Shown: positions 47,388 through 56,158 of the stretch, piece by piece | Position numbering within the stretch: position 1 is the stretch's first letter | Layout: the number at the start of each line of letters is the position of its first letter | Source of the DNA: Nesterenkonia sandarakina | GTDB taxonomy: Bacteria > Actinomycetota > Actinomycetes > Actinomycetales > Micrococcaceae | Assembly: GCF_013410215.1 (NCBI RefSeq) | Contig: NZ_JACCFQ010000001.1 | Location: 2,480,001 to 2,544,000, forward strand | Direction of reading: 5' to 3' | DNA length: 64,000 nt | Program-made: the position numbers and the translations under genes | The notes under the pieces: model-generated | Seen by the model: the letters and a program-made list of their open reading frames with translations, nothing else | Told to the model about the DNA's origin: nothing | Databases searched by the model: none

Positions 47388-47987
47388 ATGACGAACCCTC
47401 CACCTCAGCCTAGCCGGAGTGCACACGCTCTCCCCTGTCACCTCGTGGTCATGGGGGTATCGGGTTCCGGGAAGTCCACCCTGGCGGCGGCCCTGGCCGC
47501 CGAGCTGAACCTGCCGATGGCCGAGGCAGACGAGTTCCATCCGCCCGAGAACATCGCCAAGATGGCGTCCCAGACACCGCTGACCGATGAGGATCGCTGG
47601 CCCTGGCTCGACGCCCTGCGCGACTGGATGTCCGCTCAGGCGGAGACCGGCAGTGTGATCACCTGCTCTGCACTGCGCCGCAGCTACCGCGATGTGCTGC
47701 GCAGCGCCCGCGGGCGCGTGGTCTTCCTCCACGTCGACGTGGAGATCCCCCGGCTGAACACCCGACTGGCCCACCGCAGCGGCCACTTCATGCCCCCGGC
47801 GCTGCTGGAGTCCCAGCTGAGCACGTTGGAAGCGCTCGACCCGGACGAAGACGGCATCGTGCTCGCCAATGACTCCACGGTGGAGGCTCTCCTGGCAGCA
47901 GCCCGCGCCTGGCTCAGCGCCGAGACCAGCGCCACCACCGACGGAAGCAGCACGCCCGAGATCACCGGGAAGCCCGATCCTTCATGA
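47388..47987 (+). CDS. gntK: Gluconokinase (GntK/thermoresistant type)
   Basis: A 199-residue kinase that phosphorylates D-gluconate to 6-phosphogluconate. Walker A is VMGVSGSGKSTLAA (about residues 21-34). ADEFHPPENIAKMASQTPLTD and ITCSALRRSYRDVLR are the substrate-binding motifs of the family, and GHFMPPALLESQLSTLE lies in the lid region. The ATG follows ggaaagaa. Divergent from the GntR regulator. It could take the gluconate produced by idnO into the pentose phosphate pathway. Confidence 0.95.
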   Translation: MTNPPPQPSRSAHALPCHLVVMGVSGSGKSTLAAALAAELNLPMAEADEFHPPENIAKMASQTPLTDEDRWPWLDALRDWMSAQAETGSVITCSALRRSYRDVLRSARGRVVFLHVDVEIPRLNTRLAHRSGHFMPPALLESQLSTLEALDPDEDGIVLANDSTVEALLAAARAWLSAETSATTDGSSTPEITGKPDPS

Positions 47988-48092
47988 GTCATCGGCGCGC
48001 GGTGTGTTGATCTGACCTGGCACCCCGACAGGCGGCCGGTGGGCCGATAGAGTGGAGGAATCTGATCCTCTCCGCGCCCGAAAGGACGTCGC

Positions 48093-49130
48093 ATGCCTGA
48101 CCGCCGTTACGAGGTGCCCGCCGCCGATGACTCGGTGCAGCAGCTCGTGGACATGTTGCAGCTGCAGCACCTTGACCCTGAGGATGCCGAAGCCGCCGCC
48201 GGCCGCGGCGCGGAGGATCACTTCCTGGGTCCGGTGTTCAAACAGGCCTATTGGCGGGTCTTCGGCGGACAGGTCCTCGCCCAGGCGGCGACTGCGGCGA
48301 TGTCCACGGTGGACTCCGACCGTCTGATCCACTCCGTGCACGGGTATTTCCTGCGCCCCGGCGACGCGAACAAGCCGATCCAGGTCTCTGTGGAGCGGCT
48401 GCGCGACGGCGGGTCCTTCTCGGCGCGACGCAGCCAGGCGTATCAGGACGGGATCCCGATCCTCTCGATGATCGCGTCCTTCCAGCGCCCCTCCTCCGGG
48501 GTCTCCCACCAGCGCCGGATGCCTCAGGGTGTCCCCGACCCCGAGGATCTGGCACCCCCGCAGGAGCTGGTGGGGCACGTCAAGCATCCGATCGTGCATG
48601 AATGGGCGCATGGACGTCCCTTCGACATCCGTCATGTGGACCGCCCGATCTATCTCGAGGCGGATCAGGATGCCCACGCGACCAGCGCGGTCTGGCTCAA
48701 GACCAAGGCTCCGCTGCCCGATGACCCGAACATCCACCGGGCGGCGATCCTCTACGCCTCCGACTACACGCTGCTGGAACCGATCCTGCGGCGTCACGGG
48801 CTCTATTGGGCCAAGCCGGAGATGAAGGTGGCGTCCCTGGACCACGCCATGTGGTGGCATCGGGATGCCCGCGCCGACGAGTGGCTGCTCTACGTCCAGC
48901 AGAGTCCCAGCGCTCAGAACGCCCGGGGGCTGGCGCAGGGTTCGATCTACAGCCGCAATGGTGCCCTGGTCGCCTCAGTCGCCCAGGAGGGCATGGTGCG
49001 TCCGCCGGAGGGTCTGCGACCGAAGCTCTCCGAGAAGATGCAGCAGACCCTGGTGCACAGCTCCCGGGCCACCCGGGCGATCAACAAGAAGTACGCGCAG
49101 ACCTGGTCCTCGCGCTACCTGGAGACCTGA
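48093..49130 (+). CDS. tesB: Acyl-CoA thioesterase II (TesB family)
   Basis: A 345-residue double-hotdog thioesterase hydrolysing acyl-CoA. The N-terminal hotdog has VFGGQVLAQAATAAM and IHSVHGYFLRPGDANKPI, then FSARRSQAYQDG. The C-terminal hotdog has ASDYTLLEPILRRHG and LDHAMWWHRDARADEWLLY with the catalytic Asp. GSIYSRNGALVASVAQEG is the usual end. The ATG has aaaggac upstream. Convergent with the glycosyltransferase gene (8-nt gap). Confidence 0.95.
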   Translation: MPDRRYEVPAADDSVQQLVDMLQLQHLDPEDAEAAAGRGAEDHFLGPVFKQAYWRVFGGQVLAQAATAAMSTVDSDRLIHSVHGYFLRPGDANKPIQVSVERLRDGGSFSARRSQAYQDGIPILSMIASFQRPSSGVSHQRRMPQGVPDPEDLAPPQELVGHVKHPIVHEWAHGRPFDIRHVDRPIYLEADQDAHATSAVWLKTKAPLPDDPNIHRAAILYASDYTLLEPILRRHGLYWAKPEMKVASLDHAMWWHRDARADEWLLYVQQSPSAQNARGLAQGSIYSRNGALVASVAQEGMVRPPEGLRPKLSEKMQQTLVHSSRATRAINKKYAQTWSSRYLET

Positions 49131-49138
49131 GTCGACGC

Positions 49139-50425
49139 TCAGCGGCTGGTGAGCAGGCGGACGCTGCGGTAGGCCTGCAGGCTGGCCGCTGCCGTGGCCT
49201 GCCAGGAGTAGGCGCCGGCGAGGGTGGCCGCCGTCGCGCTGTAGCGGCTCCATGCGCGCCGGTGCAGCACCAGCCAGCGCATCTGCTCGGCCCACAGCTT
49301 CGGGTCCAGACTGGGGATCAGGCGGCCGCTGCGGCGATGCGTGATCAGCGCGGAGAGCCCGCCGACGTCGTGGGCGAGCACCGGGGTGCCGCAGGCCATC
49401 GCTTCCAAGGCGACCAGCCCGAAGGACTCGCTGAAGGAGGGCACCAGCACCGCATCGCTGCTCCGGAAGAGCTCCGCGAGCTCCTGGTGAGGCAGCGGAG
49501 CCATCGCCTGCACGGCGTCGGCGACTCCGGCCTGCGCCGCGAGGGCCGCCAGGTCCAGCACGTCCTCGCCGCTCTGACTTCCTGCCACGATCAGCTGCAC
49601 CGGCACCTCGGGCATCATTCTGCGCAGCTCCCCCAGGGCTTCCACCGCGACCTGCGGACCTTTATGCGGCTGGAGCCGGCCGGCGAAGGCCAGCCGCAGG
49701 GGACGCTCACGCAGCGGCCCGGACCGGGGATCGATCCCCGCCGGAGGCCGGAACACCTCAAGGTCGACGCCGGGGCGCACCAGGGCGATGGAGTCCACCT
49801 CCAGGCCGAAGATCCGTTGCAGGTCGGCGGCCTCGCGCTCGGTGTTCGCGGTGACCAGATCGGCCGCCCGCGCGATCCCGGCTTCGGCGTGCCTGCGCCG
49901 TGGGCTCTCCTGGGCCGCAGGGTCGAGCTCCTGCTTCACCGCGGCGATCGTGTGCATGGTGTGCACCAGGGGGGCCGAGAGCGCCTGGGCCAGCTGGATC
50001 CCGGCGAGTCCGGAGATCCAGTAATGCGAATGGATCGTGCTGACCTGGCTGCCGTCCACCGACTGCAGGCTGCGCACCGCACGGGTGGCCAGCGCGTCGA
50101 CCTGCTCGTATAACAGCGCCTTCTGCGACCGCGTCGGCTCTCCCACGGCGAGGGTGTGCACCCGCCGGCCGTCCTCCAACACCGTGACGCCATCGGAGTC
50201 CGCCGCGTGCTCGGCATCGACGTCGCTGGTGACGATGTCCACCGTGAGGCCTGCCTGGGCGAGCGCGGCGCTGAGCGCGTTGACGTAGACGTTGAGCCCG
50301 CCGGCGTCCCGGTTCCCGGCCTGGGCGAGCGGGGAGGTGTGCAGACTGACCATGACCACGCGCGCCGGGTCCAAGCCGGTCTGCGCGGGTCCGCAGACCT
50401 CCGCAGGGACGCAGTCGGTGGACAT
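49139..50425 (-). CDS. mshA: Family 4 glycosyltransferase, MshA-like
   Basis: A 428-residue GT-B glycosyltransferase, most like D-inositol-3-phosphate glycosyltransferase, the first enzyme of mycothiol synthesis. It has the GxxGGLNVYV acceptor loop (AGNRDAGGLNVYVN), HSHYWISGLAGIQLA, TIAAVKQELD, FAGRLQPHKGPQVAVEAL, and the E-x7-E nucleotide-sugar motif in FSESFGLVALEAMACG. The ATG at 50425 has ggagag five bases upstream; others exist upstream in frame. The remaining msh genes are not in the window, so a role in another glycoconjugate cannot be excluded. Confidence 0.85.
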   Translation of the reverse strand: MSTDCVPAEVCGPAQTGLDPARVVMVSLHTSPLAQAGNRDAGGLNVYVNALSAALAQAGLTVDIVTSDVDAEHAADSDGVTVLEDGRRVHTLAVGEPTRSQKALLYEQVDALATRAVRSLQSVDGSQVSTIHSHYWISGLAGIQLAQALSAPLVHTMHTIAAVKQELDPAAQESPRRRHAEAGIARAADLVTANTEREAADLQRIFGLEVDSIALVRPGVDLEVFRPPAGIDPRSGPLRERPLRLAFAGRLQPHKGPQVAVEALGELRRMMPEVPVQLIVAGSQSGEDVLDLAALAAQAGVADAVQAMAPLPHQELAELFRSSDAVLVPSFSESFGLVALEAMACGTPVLAHDVGGLSALITHRRSGRLIPSLDPKLWAEQMRWLVLHRRAWSRYSATAATLAGAYSWQATAAASLQAYRSVRLLTSR

Positions 50426-50501
50426 GTGGCTCTCCATGACGCCGCGCGACATCGCGGCGCGGCTGAGGGGTGGGTGGTTCGATCCTTATGCTACAGCGCG
50501 G

Positions 50502-51935
50502 TCATCGCCGCAGGTATTCCGCACAATCCTGCGTCGCAGCGCTGCTCGCCGGTGCGTCTCGGTGCAGCAGCCAGAGACCCTGGGCGTCCTCGATGACCGG
50601 CTCGAAGCCCAGCCGTTCAGCCCGGGCGAAGGCCTCTTCTGGGCTCAACGGGTTCGACCCGCCCAGCTCTTCCACGGTGTCATCGATGATGATCCAGGTC
50701 AGCGCGTCTTCATCGGTGGTTCCGTTGAGTCCCACCGAGGTGCGGTCCACCAGATGTGGCACCGCGGTGTCCGCGGCCTCGACACAGACCCCATCGGGCA
50801 CCGCGTCGGTGACCTGCTGGTGGGCCAACGCCCGCTCCCCCATGGTCCAGTTGTCCCCGGTCACGGTGCGCTGCAGCGGGAAGACGCCGGGAAACGCGAG
50901 AGTGCCCACCAGGCCCACCGTGATGACCGTGACGGGAAGTCCCACGCTCAGCGGTCGCAGCCGAGGCCACCGTGCGATCATCCGGCGGGCGACGTCGAAC
51001 CCGGCGAGCAGGAAGATCGGCGCCAGGATCGCGTCGTACTGGTAGATCACCGACCAGACGTTGGCCCGGTCGTTGAAGAGCCGGGAGAGCAGAATCGGTG
51101 CGCCGAGGATCACATAGGGCGAGGCGAAGGGCAGCAGCAGCAGCGGCAGGAAGTGCAGCGCCCAGAGTCCCACCTTGGCCGGGTCATCGAAGAGGATCAC
51201 GACGGCGTTCCAGGGCTGGGTCAGCAGGAACAGCATCGCCGCGCCGGCGCTGGGGCCCAGAGCGGTGAACTCCCAGTAACCGAACTCCCCGGCCGCGGAG
51301 AAGTGCGGAATCACAAGCTCCACCGCGAACCAGTAGCCGAAGACGCCCAGGGCGGCGGTCACCAGGGCGGGCAGCCAGGCGCGCTTGAACGCCAAGACCA
51401 GCGCCAGCGCGATCAGCGTCACGCCCATGTCCTCGCGCACCAGCAGCAGCACGGCACCCAGACCCACCGCCAGCCACATCCGCTGGCGCTCGATGGCCCA
51501 GATCACCCACGCGATGAGCGGGACGCCGAAGGCGATCTCGTGGAAGTCCCAGTTCACCAGTGCCTGGAAGGGCCAGAAGAGCAGCAGGGCGACGGCGGCG
51601 AGCAGCGCGGGCAGGTGACTGAACCACCGGCGCACCACCAGGTAGACCGGCAGGGCGGTGGAGACCAGCAGCGCGATCATGCCGATGTTGAGCACCCGGG
51701 GGTCGTCCCAGATCCAATACAGCGGCGCGAAGGCGGCGATGATGGGGTGGAAGTGATCTCCCAGCAGGTGGAAGTCCTCACCCTTGATCGGCACGATCGG
51801 GGCCTTGAACAGCGCGTACTGGCGGACCGCCTGGTCGAAGATGCCCAGGTCGTAGCCCTTGGCCTCGAAGTTGCGGAAGCGCAGCAGGGAGTGGAGCAGA
51901 TACAGCACAGCGGCCGCCGTCATGACGGCGGCCAT
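50502..51935 (-). CDS. DUF2079 family multi-spanning membrane protein
   Basis: About 477 residues with 9-11 predicted TM helices and a soluble C-terminal domain. The family marks are FEAKGYDLGIFDQAVRQYA, GDHFHPIIAAFAPLYWIW and LVNWDFHEIAFGVPLIA. DUF2079 proteins resemble GT-C (dolichyl-phosphate-mannose type) glycosyltransferases in topology, but no activity is known. The open frame reaches a TTG at 51959 next to tRNA-Arg; the ATG at 51935 is chosen, though its SD is poor. It follows the tRNA on the same strand and precedes mshA. Confidence 0.85.
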   Translation of the reverse strand: MAAVMTAAAVLYLLHSLLRFRNFEAKGYDLGIFDQAVRQYALFKAPIVPIKGEDFHLLGDHFHPIIAAFAPLYWIWDDPRVLNIGMIALLVSTALPVYLVVRRWFSHLPALLAAVALLLFWPFQALVNWDFHEIAFGVPLIAWVIWAIERQRMWLAVGLGAVLLLVREDMGVTLIALALVLAFKRAWLPALVTAALGVFGYWFAVELVIPHFSAAGEFGYWEFTALGPSAGAAMLFLLTQPWNAVVILFDDPAKVGLWALHFLPLLLLPFASPYVILGAPILLSRLFNDRANVWSVIYQYDAILAPIFLLAGFDVARRMIARWPRLRPLSVGLPVTVITVGLVGTLAFPGVFPLQRTVTGDNWTMGERALAHQQVTDAVPDGVCVEAADTAVPHLVDRTSVGLNGTTDEDALTWIIIDDTVEELGGSNPLSPEEAFARAERLGFEPVIEDAQGLWLLHRDAPASSAATQDCAEYLRR

Positions 51936-51960
51936 CTGGAGTCTATGCGATGTGGACAAG

Positions 51961-52033
51961 TGCCCCGGGAGGGATTCGAACCCCCGACCGGCGGATTAGA
52001 AGGCCGCTGCTCTATCCCCTGAGCTACCGAGGC
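51961..52033 (-). tRNA. tRNA-Arg (anticodon TCT)
   Basis: A 73-nt cloverleaf reading leftward. The acceptor stem gcctcgg pairs with ccggggc (one T-G). The D arm is gctcaggggatagagc. The anticodon loop cttctaa gives TCT. The T arm is ggggg-ttcgaat-ccctc (one G-T). The discriminator is A and CCA is not encoded. The first pair under the anticodon loop (position 31 C with 39 T) is mismatched. All other stems are sound. Confidence 0.95.
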
Positions 52034-52056
52034 GTGGACACGCAGAGTCTCAGCAT

Positions 52057-52093
52057 CCTGAGCAGGTCCAGGCAGAGAGTCTACCTGCTCAGG
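52057..52093. other. Inverted repeat upstream of tRNA-Arg
   Basis: cctgagcaggt (52057-52067) pairs perfectly with acctgctcagg (52083-52093), 11 bp with a 15-nt loop, 24 nt before the tRNA 5' end. No gene ends here on the plus strand, so it does not look like a terminator. A role in tRNA expression or as a protein site is possible. The rest of the 253-nt gap to ssb shows nothing else I can name. Confidence 0.45.
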
Positions 52094-52286
52094 ACAGCGG
52101 GCTTTTCCCCAGATCGGTGCGACACGCCACCGGTTCTCGGGCTGTGCACACCCGAGCAGCGGATCCGCGACCGGGAGTCCGCAGCGCGAAGACTGAGCGG
52201 ACCCCGTCCCCGACTGCCACGGCCCGCGGCGGGGCTGGGCACGCCGTGCCGTCCATGACCGGCCGTGACAGAGATGGAGCAGAACA

Positions 52287-52841
52287 ATGAGCGAGACGAT
52301 CACGGTGCGTGGATTCCTCGGCGGCGAGGTGGACGAGTTCATCACGCCCCAGGGACTGCCGATCTCGAACTTCCGTCTGGGGTGCACTCCTCGGCGCTAT
52401 GACCGCAAGACCGAACGCTGGGTGAACGGGGAGACCAACTGGTACACGGTCTCGGCCTTCCGGCAGCTGGCCCAGAACGTGAAGAGCAGCCTGAGCAAAG
52501 GAGACCCGGTGCTGGTGACGGGTCGGCTGCGCGTGCGGCAGTGGGAGAACGAGAAGGGTCAGCGCGGGACCTCGGTGGAGATCGACGCCGAGGCGGTGGG
52601 CCATGACCTGACCTTCGGCTCGGGGTCCTTCACCCGACTGGGCGGGTCCAGCTCCGGGGAGGACAGCTCCCGCGGCGGGACCGGGGAACACGCGGAGACC
52701 GCGGGTGAGTCATCGGGCGAGTCCCCAAGCTCGGCCGCGGACTCGGTCTGGGGCGTAGCCGCCAGTTCCTCCGACTCGGGGGACTCGGAGCACAGCCCGA
52801 GCACCGAGGAGGCGCGAGAGACGGAGAAGGCCCCGTTCTGA
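52287..52841 (+). CDS. ssb: Single-stranded DNA-binding protein (second SSB type)
   Basis: A 184-residue OB-fold protein. It shows ITVRGFLGGEVDEFITPQG, ISNFRLGCTPRRYDRKTERW, TNWYTVSAFRQLAQNVKSSL and GDPVLVTGRLRVRQWENEKG. The C-terminal 70 residues are a Ser/Glu/Gly-rich tail ending in EKAPF rather than the canonical DDIPF, and the gene is not next to rpsF/rpsR. This fits a paralogous SsbB-like protein rather than the main replication SSB. The ATG has tggag ten bases upstream. Confidence 0.9.
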   Translation: MSETITVRGFLGGEVDEFITPQGLPISNFRLGCTPRRYDRKTERWVNGETNWYTVSAFRQLAQNVKSSLSKGDPVLVTGRLRVRQWENEKGQRGTSVEIDAEAVGHDLTFGSGSFTRLGGSSSGEDSSRGGTGEHAETAGESSGESPSSAADSVWGVAASSSDSGDSEHSPSTEEARETEKAPF

Positions 52842-52887
52842 GCCGGTGCGCGGTGTCCCAGGGACTCGCCCTCAGGGGGAACGACTC

Positions 52888-52928
52888 GGCCCGCCTGCGG
52901 ACACCGAGGTGGTGTCCGCAGGCGGGCC
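52888..52928. terminator. Bidirectional terminator between ssb and ettA
   Basis: A perfect 18-bp stem (52888-52905 with 52911-52928) with the loop gaggt, between convergent genes. Confidence 0.9.
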
Positions 52929-52955
52929 GGTCAGTGTGGCTGAGCCTTGCGACGC

Positions 52956-54638
52956 TCAGTCGCGGGTGAGCCTGCGGTGGGTCACCCGGTGCGGGCGGGC
53001 CGCGTCGTCACCGAGGCGCTCCACCTTGTTCTGCTCGTAGGACTCGAAGTTGCCCTCGAACCAGTACCAGTTGGCAGGGTCCTCATCGGTGCCCTCCCAG
53101 GCCAGGATGTGGGTGGCCACACGGTCCAGGAACCAGCGATCGTGCGAGATGACCACGGCGCAGCCGGGGAAGTCCAGCAGCGCGTTCTCCAAGGAGCCCA
53201 GGGTCTCCACGTCGAGGTCGTTGGTGGGCTCATCGAGAAGCAGCAGGTTACCGCCCTGCTTCAGCGTCAGCGCAAGGTTCAACCGGTTACGCTCACCGCC
53301 GGAGAGCACGCCGGCCTTCTTCTGCTGGTCCGGTCCCTTGAACCCGAAGGCCGAGACATAGGCCCGCGAGGACATCTCCACAGCGCCGACGTGGATGAAG
53401 TCCAACCCGTCGGAGACGACCTCCCACAGGCTCTTATCGGGATCGATCCCGGCACGGGACTGATCGACGTAGGAGAGCTTCACGGAGTCGCCCACAGCGA
53501 GCTTGCCGCCGTCGAGCTCTTCCATGCCCACGATGGTCTTGAACAACGTGGACTTGCCGACGCCGTTGGGGCCGATCACTCCGACGATGCCGTTGCGCGG
53601 CAGCGAGAAGGACAGCCCGTCGATGAGCTGACGGTCGTCGAAGCCCTTCTGCAGGTTCTCGGCCTCGATCACCTGGGTGCCCAGGCGCGGACCCGGTGGG
53701 ATCTGGATCTCGTCCATGTCGAGCTTCTTGGTGCGCTCGGCCTCGGCGGCCATCTCCTCGTAGCGGTTCAGACGGGCCTTGGACTTGGTCTGGCGGCCCT
53801 TGGCGTTGGAGCGCACCCACTCCAGCTCCTCGGAGAGTCGCTTCGCCATCTTGACGTCCTTCTTGCCCTGGACCTTCAGACGAGCCTGCTTCTTCTCCAG
53901 ATAGGTGGAGTAGTTGCCCTCATAGGGGTAGAGGCGACCGCGGTCGACCTCACAGATCCACTGGGCGACGTGATCCAGGAAGTAGCGATCGTGCGTCACG
54001 GCGAGCACGGCACCCTCATAGTCGGCAAGGTGCTGCTCGAGCCAGAGCACGGACTCAGCGTCGAGGTGGTTCGTGGGCTCATCGAGCAGCAGCAGGTCCG
54101 GCTTGGAGAGCAGCAGCTTGCACAGCGCCACGCGGCGGCGCTCACCACCGGAGAGCACGCTGACGTCAGCCTCCGGGGGCGGGCAGCGCAGCGCATCCAT
54201 GGCCTGCTCCAGCTGCGAATCCAGGTCCCAGGCATTGGCGGCGTCGATGGCCTCCTGCAGGGTTCCCATCTCCGCCATCAGGGCGTCGAAGTCGGCGTCC
54301 GGGTTGGCCATCTCCTCGGAGATCTGATTGAAGCGCTGCAGCTTCCCGTAGATCTCACCGACACCCTCCTGGACGTTGCCCAGGACGGACTTGTCCTCGT
54401 TCAAGGCCGGCTCCTGCATCAGGATGCCCACGGAGTACCCCGGGGACAGACGTGCCTCGCCGTTGGAGGGCTCGTCGAGCCCGGCCATGATCTTGAGGAT
54501 GGTGGACTTGCCGGCACCATTGGGACCGACGACGCCGATCTTGGCGCCGGGGTAGAAGGACATGGTGACGTCATCGAGGATGACCTTGTCGCCCACCTTC
54601 TTGCGGGCGCTGATCATCGTGTAAATAAACTCTGCCAT
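52956..54638 (-). CDS. ettA: Energy-dependent translational throttle protein EttA (ABC-F)
   Basis: A 560-residue ABC-F ATPase that acts on the ribosome. There are two nucleotide-binding domains: Walker A GVVGPNGAGKSTILKIM and GVIGPNGVGKSTLFKTI, signatures SVLSGGERRRVALCK and GVLSGGERNRLNLALTL, and Walker B LLLLDEPTNHLDAES and LLLLDEPTNDLDVET. The EttA arm and P-site linker region (KRLSEELEWVRSNAKGRQTK) is intact, with no TM segments. The ATG is preceded by gggg. Actinobacterial EttA proteins are near this length. Confidence 0.96.
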   Translation of the reverse strand: MAEFIYTMISARKKVGDKVILDDVTMSFYPGAKIGVVGPNGAGKSTILKIMAGLDEPSNGEARLSPGYSVGILMQEPALNEDKSVLGNVQEGVGEIYGKLQRFNQISEEMANPDADFDALMAEMGTLQEAIDAANAWDLDSQLEQAMDALRCPPPEADVSVLSGGERRRVALCKLLLSKPDLLLLDEPTNHLDAESVLWLEQHLADYEGAVLAVTHDRYFLDHVAQWICEVDRGRLYPYEGNYSTYLEKKQARLKVQGKKDVKMAKRLSEELEWVRSNAKGRQTKSKARLNRYEEMAAEAERTKKLDMDEIQIPPGPRLGTQVIEAENLQKGFDDRQLIDGLSFSLPRNGIVGVIGPNGVGKSTLFKTIVGMEELDGGKLAVGDSVKLSYVDQSRAGIDPDKSLWEVVSDGLDFIHVGAVEMSSRAYVSAFGFKGPDQQKKAGVLSGGERNRLNLALTLKQGGNLLLLDEPTNDLDVETLGSLENALLDFPGCAVVISHDRWFLDRVATHILAWEGTDEDPANWYWFEGNFESYEQNKVERLGDDAARPHRVTHRRLTRD

Positions 54639-54699
54639 GGTCCCCAGGCTAGTCGGCGGGGCGGAGAATCTGCTAATGGGCCTCGCGGCCCGCTGGTCC

Positions 54700-55509
54700 T
54701 CAGTCGATCAGGTCCAGCTGGTGCGGGGAGCGCCCGGTGGCGGGGCGCAGCTCCACCCGCCACCGCTGGGAGGCGAGCTCGGCGACGTCGTCGATGGTTC
54801 CAGGCTCTGCTCCGTCGGCGCGCAGCAACATTCCCGCAAGCAGGCCGCGGGCATGTTTGGCGAAGTGCGTGATGACCTTGCGCTGACCCTCCCGCTCGGT
54901 GAAGGCGTTGACCATCAGGGTCTGCTCCGGCGCAGGCCGGTGCGCCTGGGCGTAGGAGCTGGAACGGCAGTCCACGACCAGCTGATCCCCGATGAGCTCG
55001 GACAGCGGCTGGTGCAGGGCGCTCTTCCAGAAGCGGCCCAGCCGCCCGGGCGCGGAGTGCGCCGGCGCGGCGCCGGGGCCCTGACCGGTTCCGGGTGCGC
55101 TCAGAGCCACCCCCATGGAGAGTCGGTAGGCGGGGATCTCATCGGTGAGTGACGTCACCCCGAACAGGCCCGAGAAGATCAGCACCTGCCGGGAGGCCCG
55201 CTCCAGCTGCTCGGCGCTCAGCGAGGCGGGGTCCAGCGCCTCGAAGAGCACCCCGGTGTAGATCGCATGCGCCGGCGCCGCGGGAGCATGCGCCAGCTCG
55301 GTATTGGCGCGTACCTGCGGCATCACCTTCTCCCCCACGCCGAGGACCTCGCGTGCCTGCTCCGTGCCGCTGATCTGGATCAGCGCATCCATCACGGTGC
55401 GGCGTGCGGTCTCGAGCTCGGGCAGGGTGAGGCGGTCCAGGTCCATCGGCGGGGCGCCGGGATCGGCCGGAGGCGTCTTGCCCTCGGAGGGCGGCAGGAA
55501 GATCAGCAC
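54700..55509 (-). CDS. yaaA: Peroxide stress protein YaaA (DUF328)
   Basis: A 269-residue protein. It opens with the family hallmark MLIFLPPSEGKTPP, then AIYTGVLFEALDPASLS, LIFSGLFGVTSLTDEIPAYR and FWKSALHQPLSELIGDQLVV, and later KVITHFAKHARGLLAGMLL. YaaA lowers free iron and DNA damage during peroxide stress in E. coli. A Gly/Ala/Pro-rich insert lies after YRLSMGVAL. GTG start with a poor SD. It is divergent from rnpB (92-nt gap). Confidence 0.92.
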   Translation of the reverse strand: MLIFLPPSEGKTPPADPGAPPMDLDRLTLPELETARRTVMDALIQISGTEQAREVLGVGEKVMPQVRANTELAHAPAAPAHAIYTGVLFEALDPASLSAEQLERASRQVLIFSGLFGVTSLTDEIPAYRLSMGVALSAPGTGQGPGAAPAHSAPGRLGRFWKSALHQPLSELIGDQLVVDCRSSSYAQAHRPAPEQTLMVNAFTEREGQRKVITHFAKHARGLLAGMLLRADGAEPGTIDDVAELASQRWRVELRPATGRSPHQLDLID

Positions 55510-55601
55510 CGGGCAAGGCTAGCAAGGGCTCCTGCGCGTCATCGCCCGGGTTGCGCCGCTGGGCGCGGAGTCCGGGGTTGAATCCCGTAGCATGGTGGTC
55601 C

Positions 55602-56012
55602 GGGACGGGTCGGTCAGACCATCGCGGCTCGAGACTGAGGCCCGCCGGAGACGGCGGATAACTGCCTCGGGCCGAGGAAAGTCCGGGCTCCACAGGGCAG
55701 GATGGTGGGTAACGCCCACTCGGGGTGACCCGCAGGCCAGTGCCACAGAAAACAGACCGCCGGCGGCGCTCGTCGTCGCTGGTAAGGGTGAAACGGCGGT
55801 GTAAGAGACCACCAGCGCCCCAGGTGACTGGGGCGGCTAGGCAAACCCCATCCGGTGCAAGGTCGAACAGGATGTGTTTGAGGGCTGCCCGCCTGAGCAT
55901 CCGGGTTGACCGCTTGAGGTCCGTGGCAACACGAGGCCCAGATGGATGATGGTCCGCCTCGGTGAGCAATCACCGTGGCCGACAGAACCCGGCTTATCGA
56001 CCGACCCGTCCC
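55602..56012 (+). ncRNA. rnpB: RNase P RNA (bacterial type A)
   Basis: The ends gggacgggtcggtc (55602-55615) and gaccgacccgtccc (55999-56012) form a perfect 14-bp P1 helix. Between them are the universally conserved gaggaaagtccgggctcc (CR I), acagaaaacagaccgcc, ggtaagggtgaaacggcggtg, gcaaaccccatccggtgcaa, and near the 3' end the cagaacccggcttat element. About 411 nt, a normal length. It is the catalytic subunit that removes tRNA 5' leaders. Its exact ends are inferred from P1 pairing. Confidence 0.96.
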
Positions 56013-56158
56013 CCACCCACTCCCCCGTGCCCTCCGGCGCCGAGCCAGCCCGGTTCGGCTAGACTCGCCTACGGACACATCGCGGTGTTCGCCAGAACCG
56101 AGCACCCGATGGGTCCACGTAGACAACGACGTCTAGACGAGTGAGGACACGTCCAATA

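Noticed and set aside
52947-54872. A 641-codon plus-strand frame opposite ettA
   Set aside because: Mirror frame of ettA with no family-like motifs; the ABC-F motifs on the minus strand are perfect.
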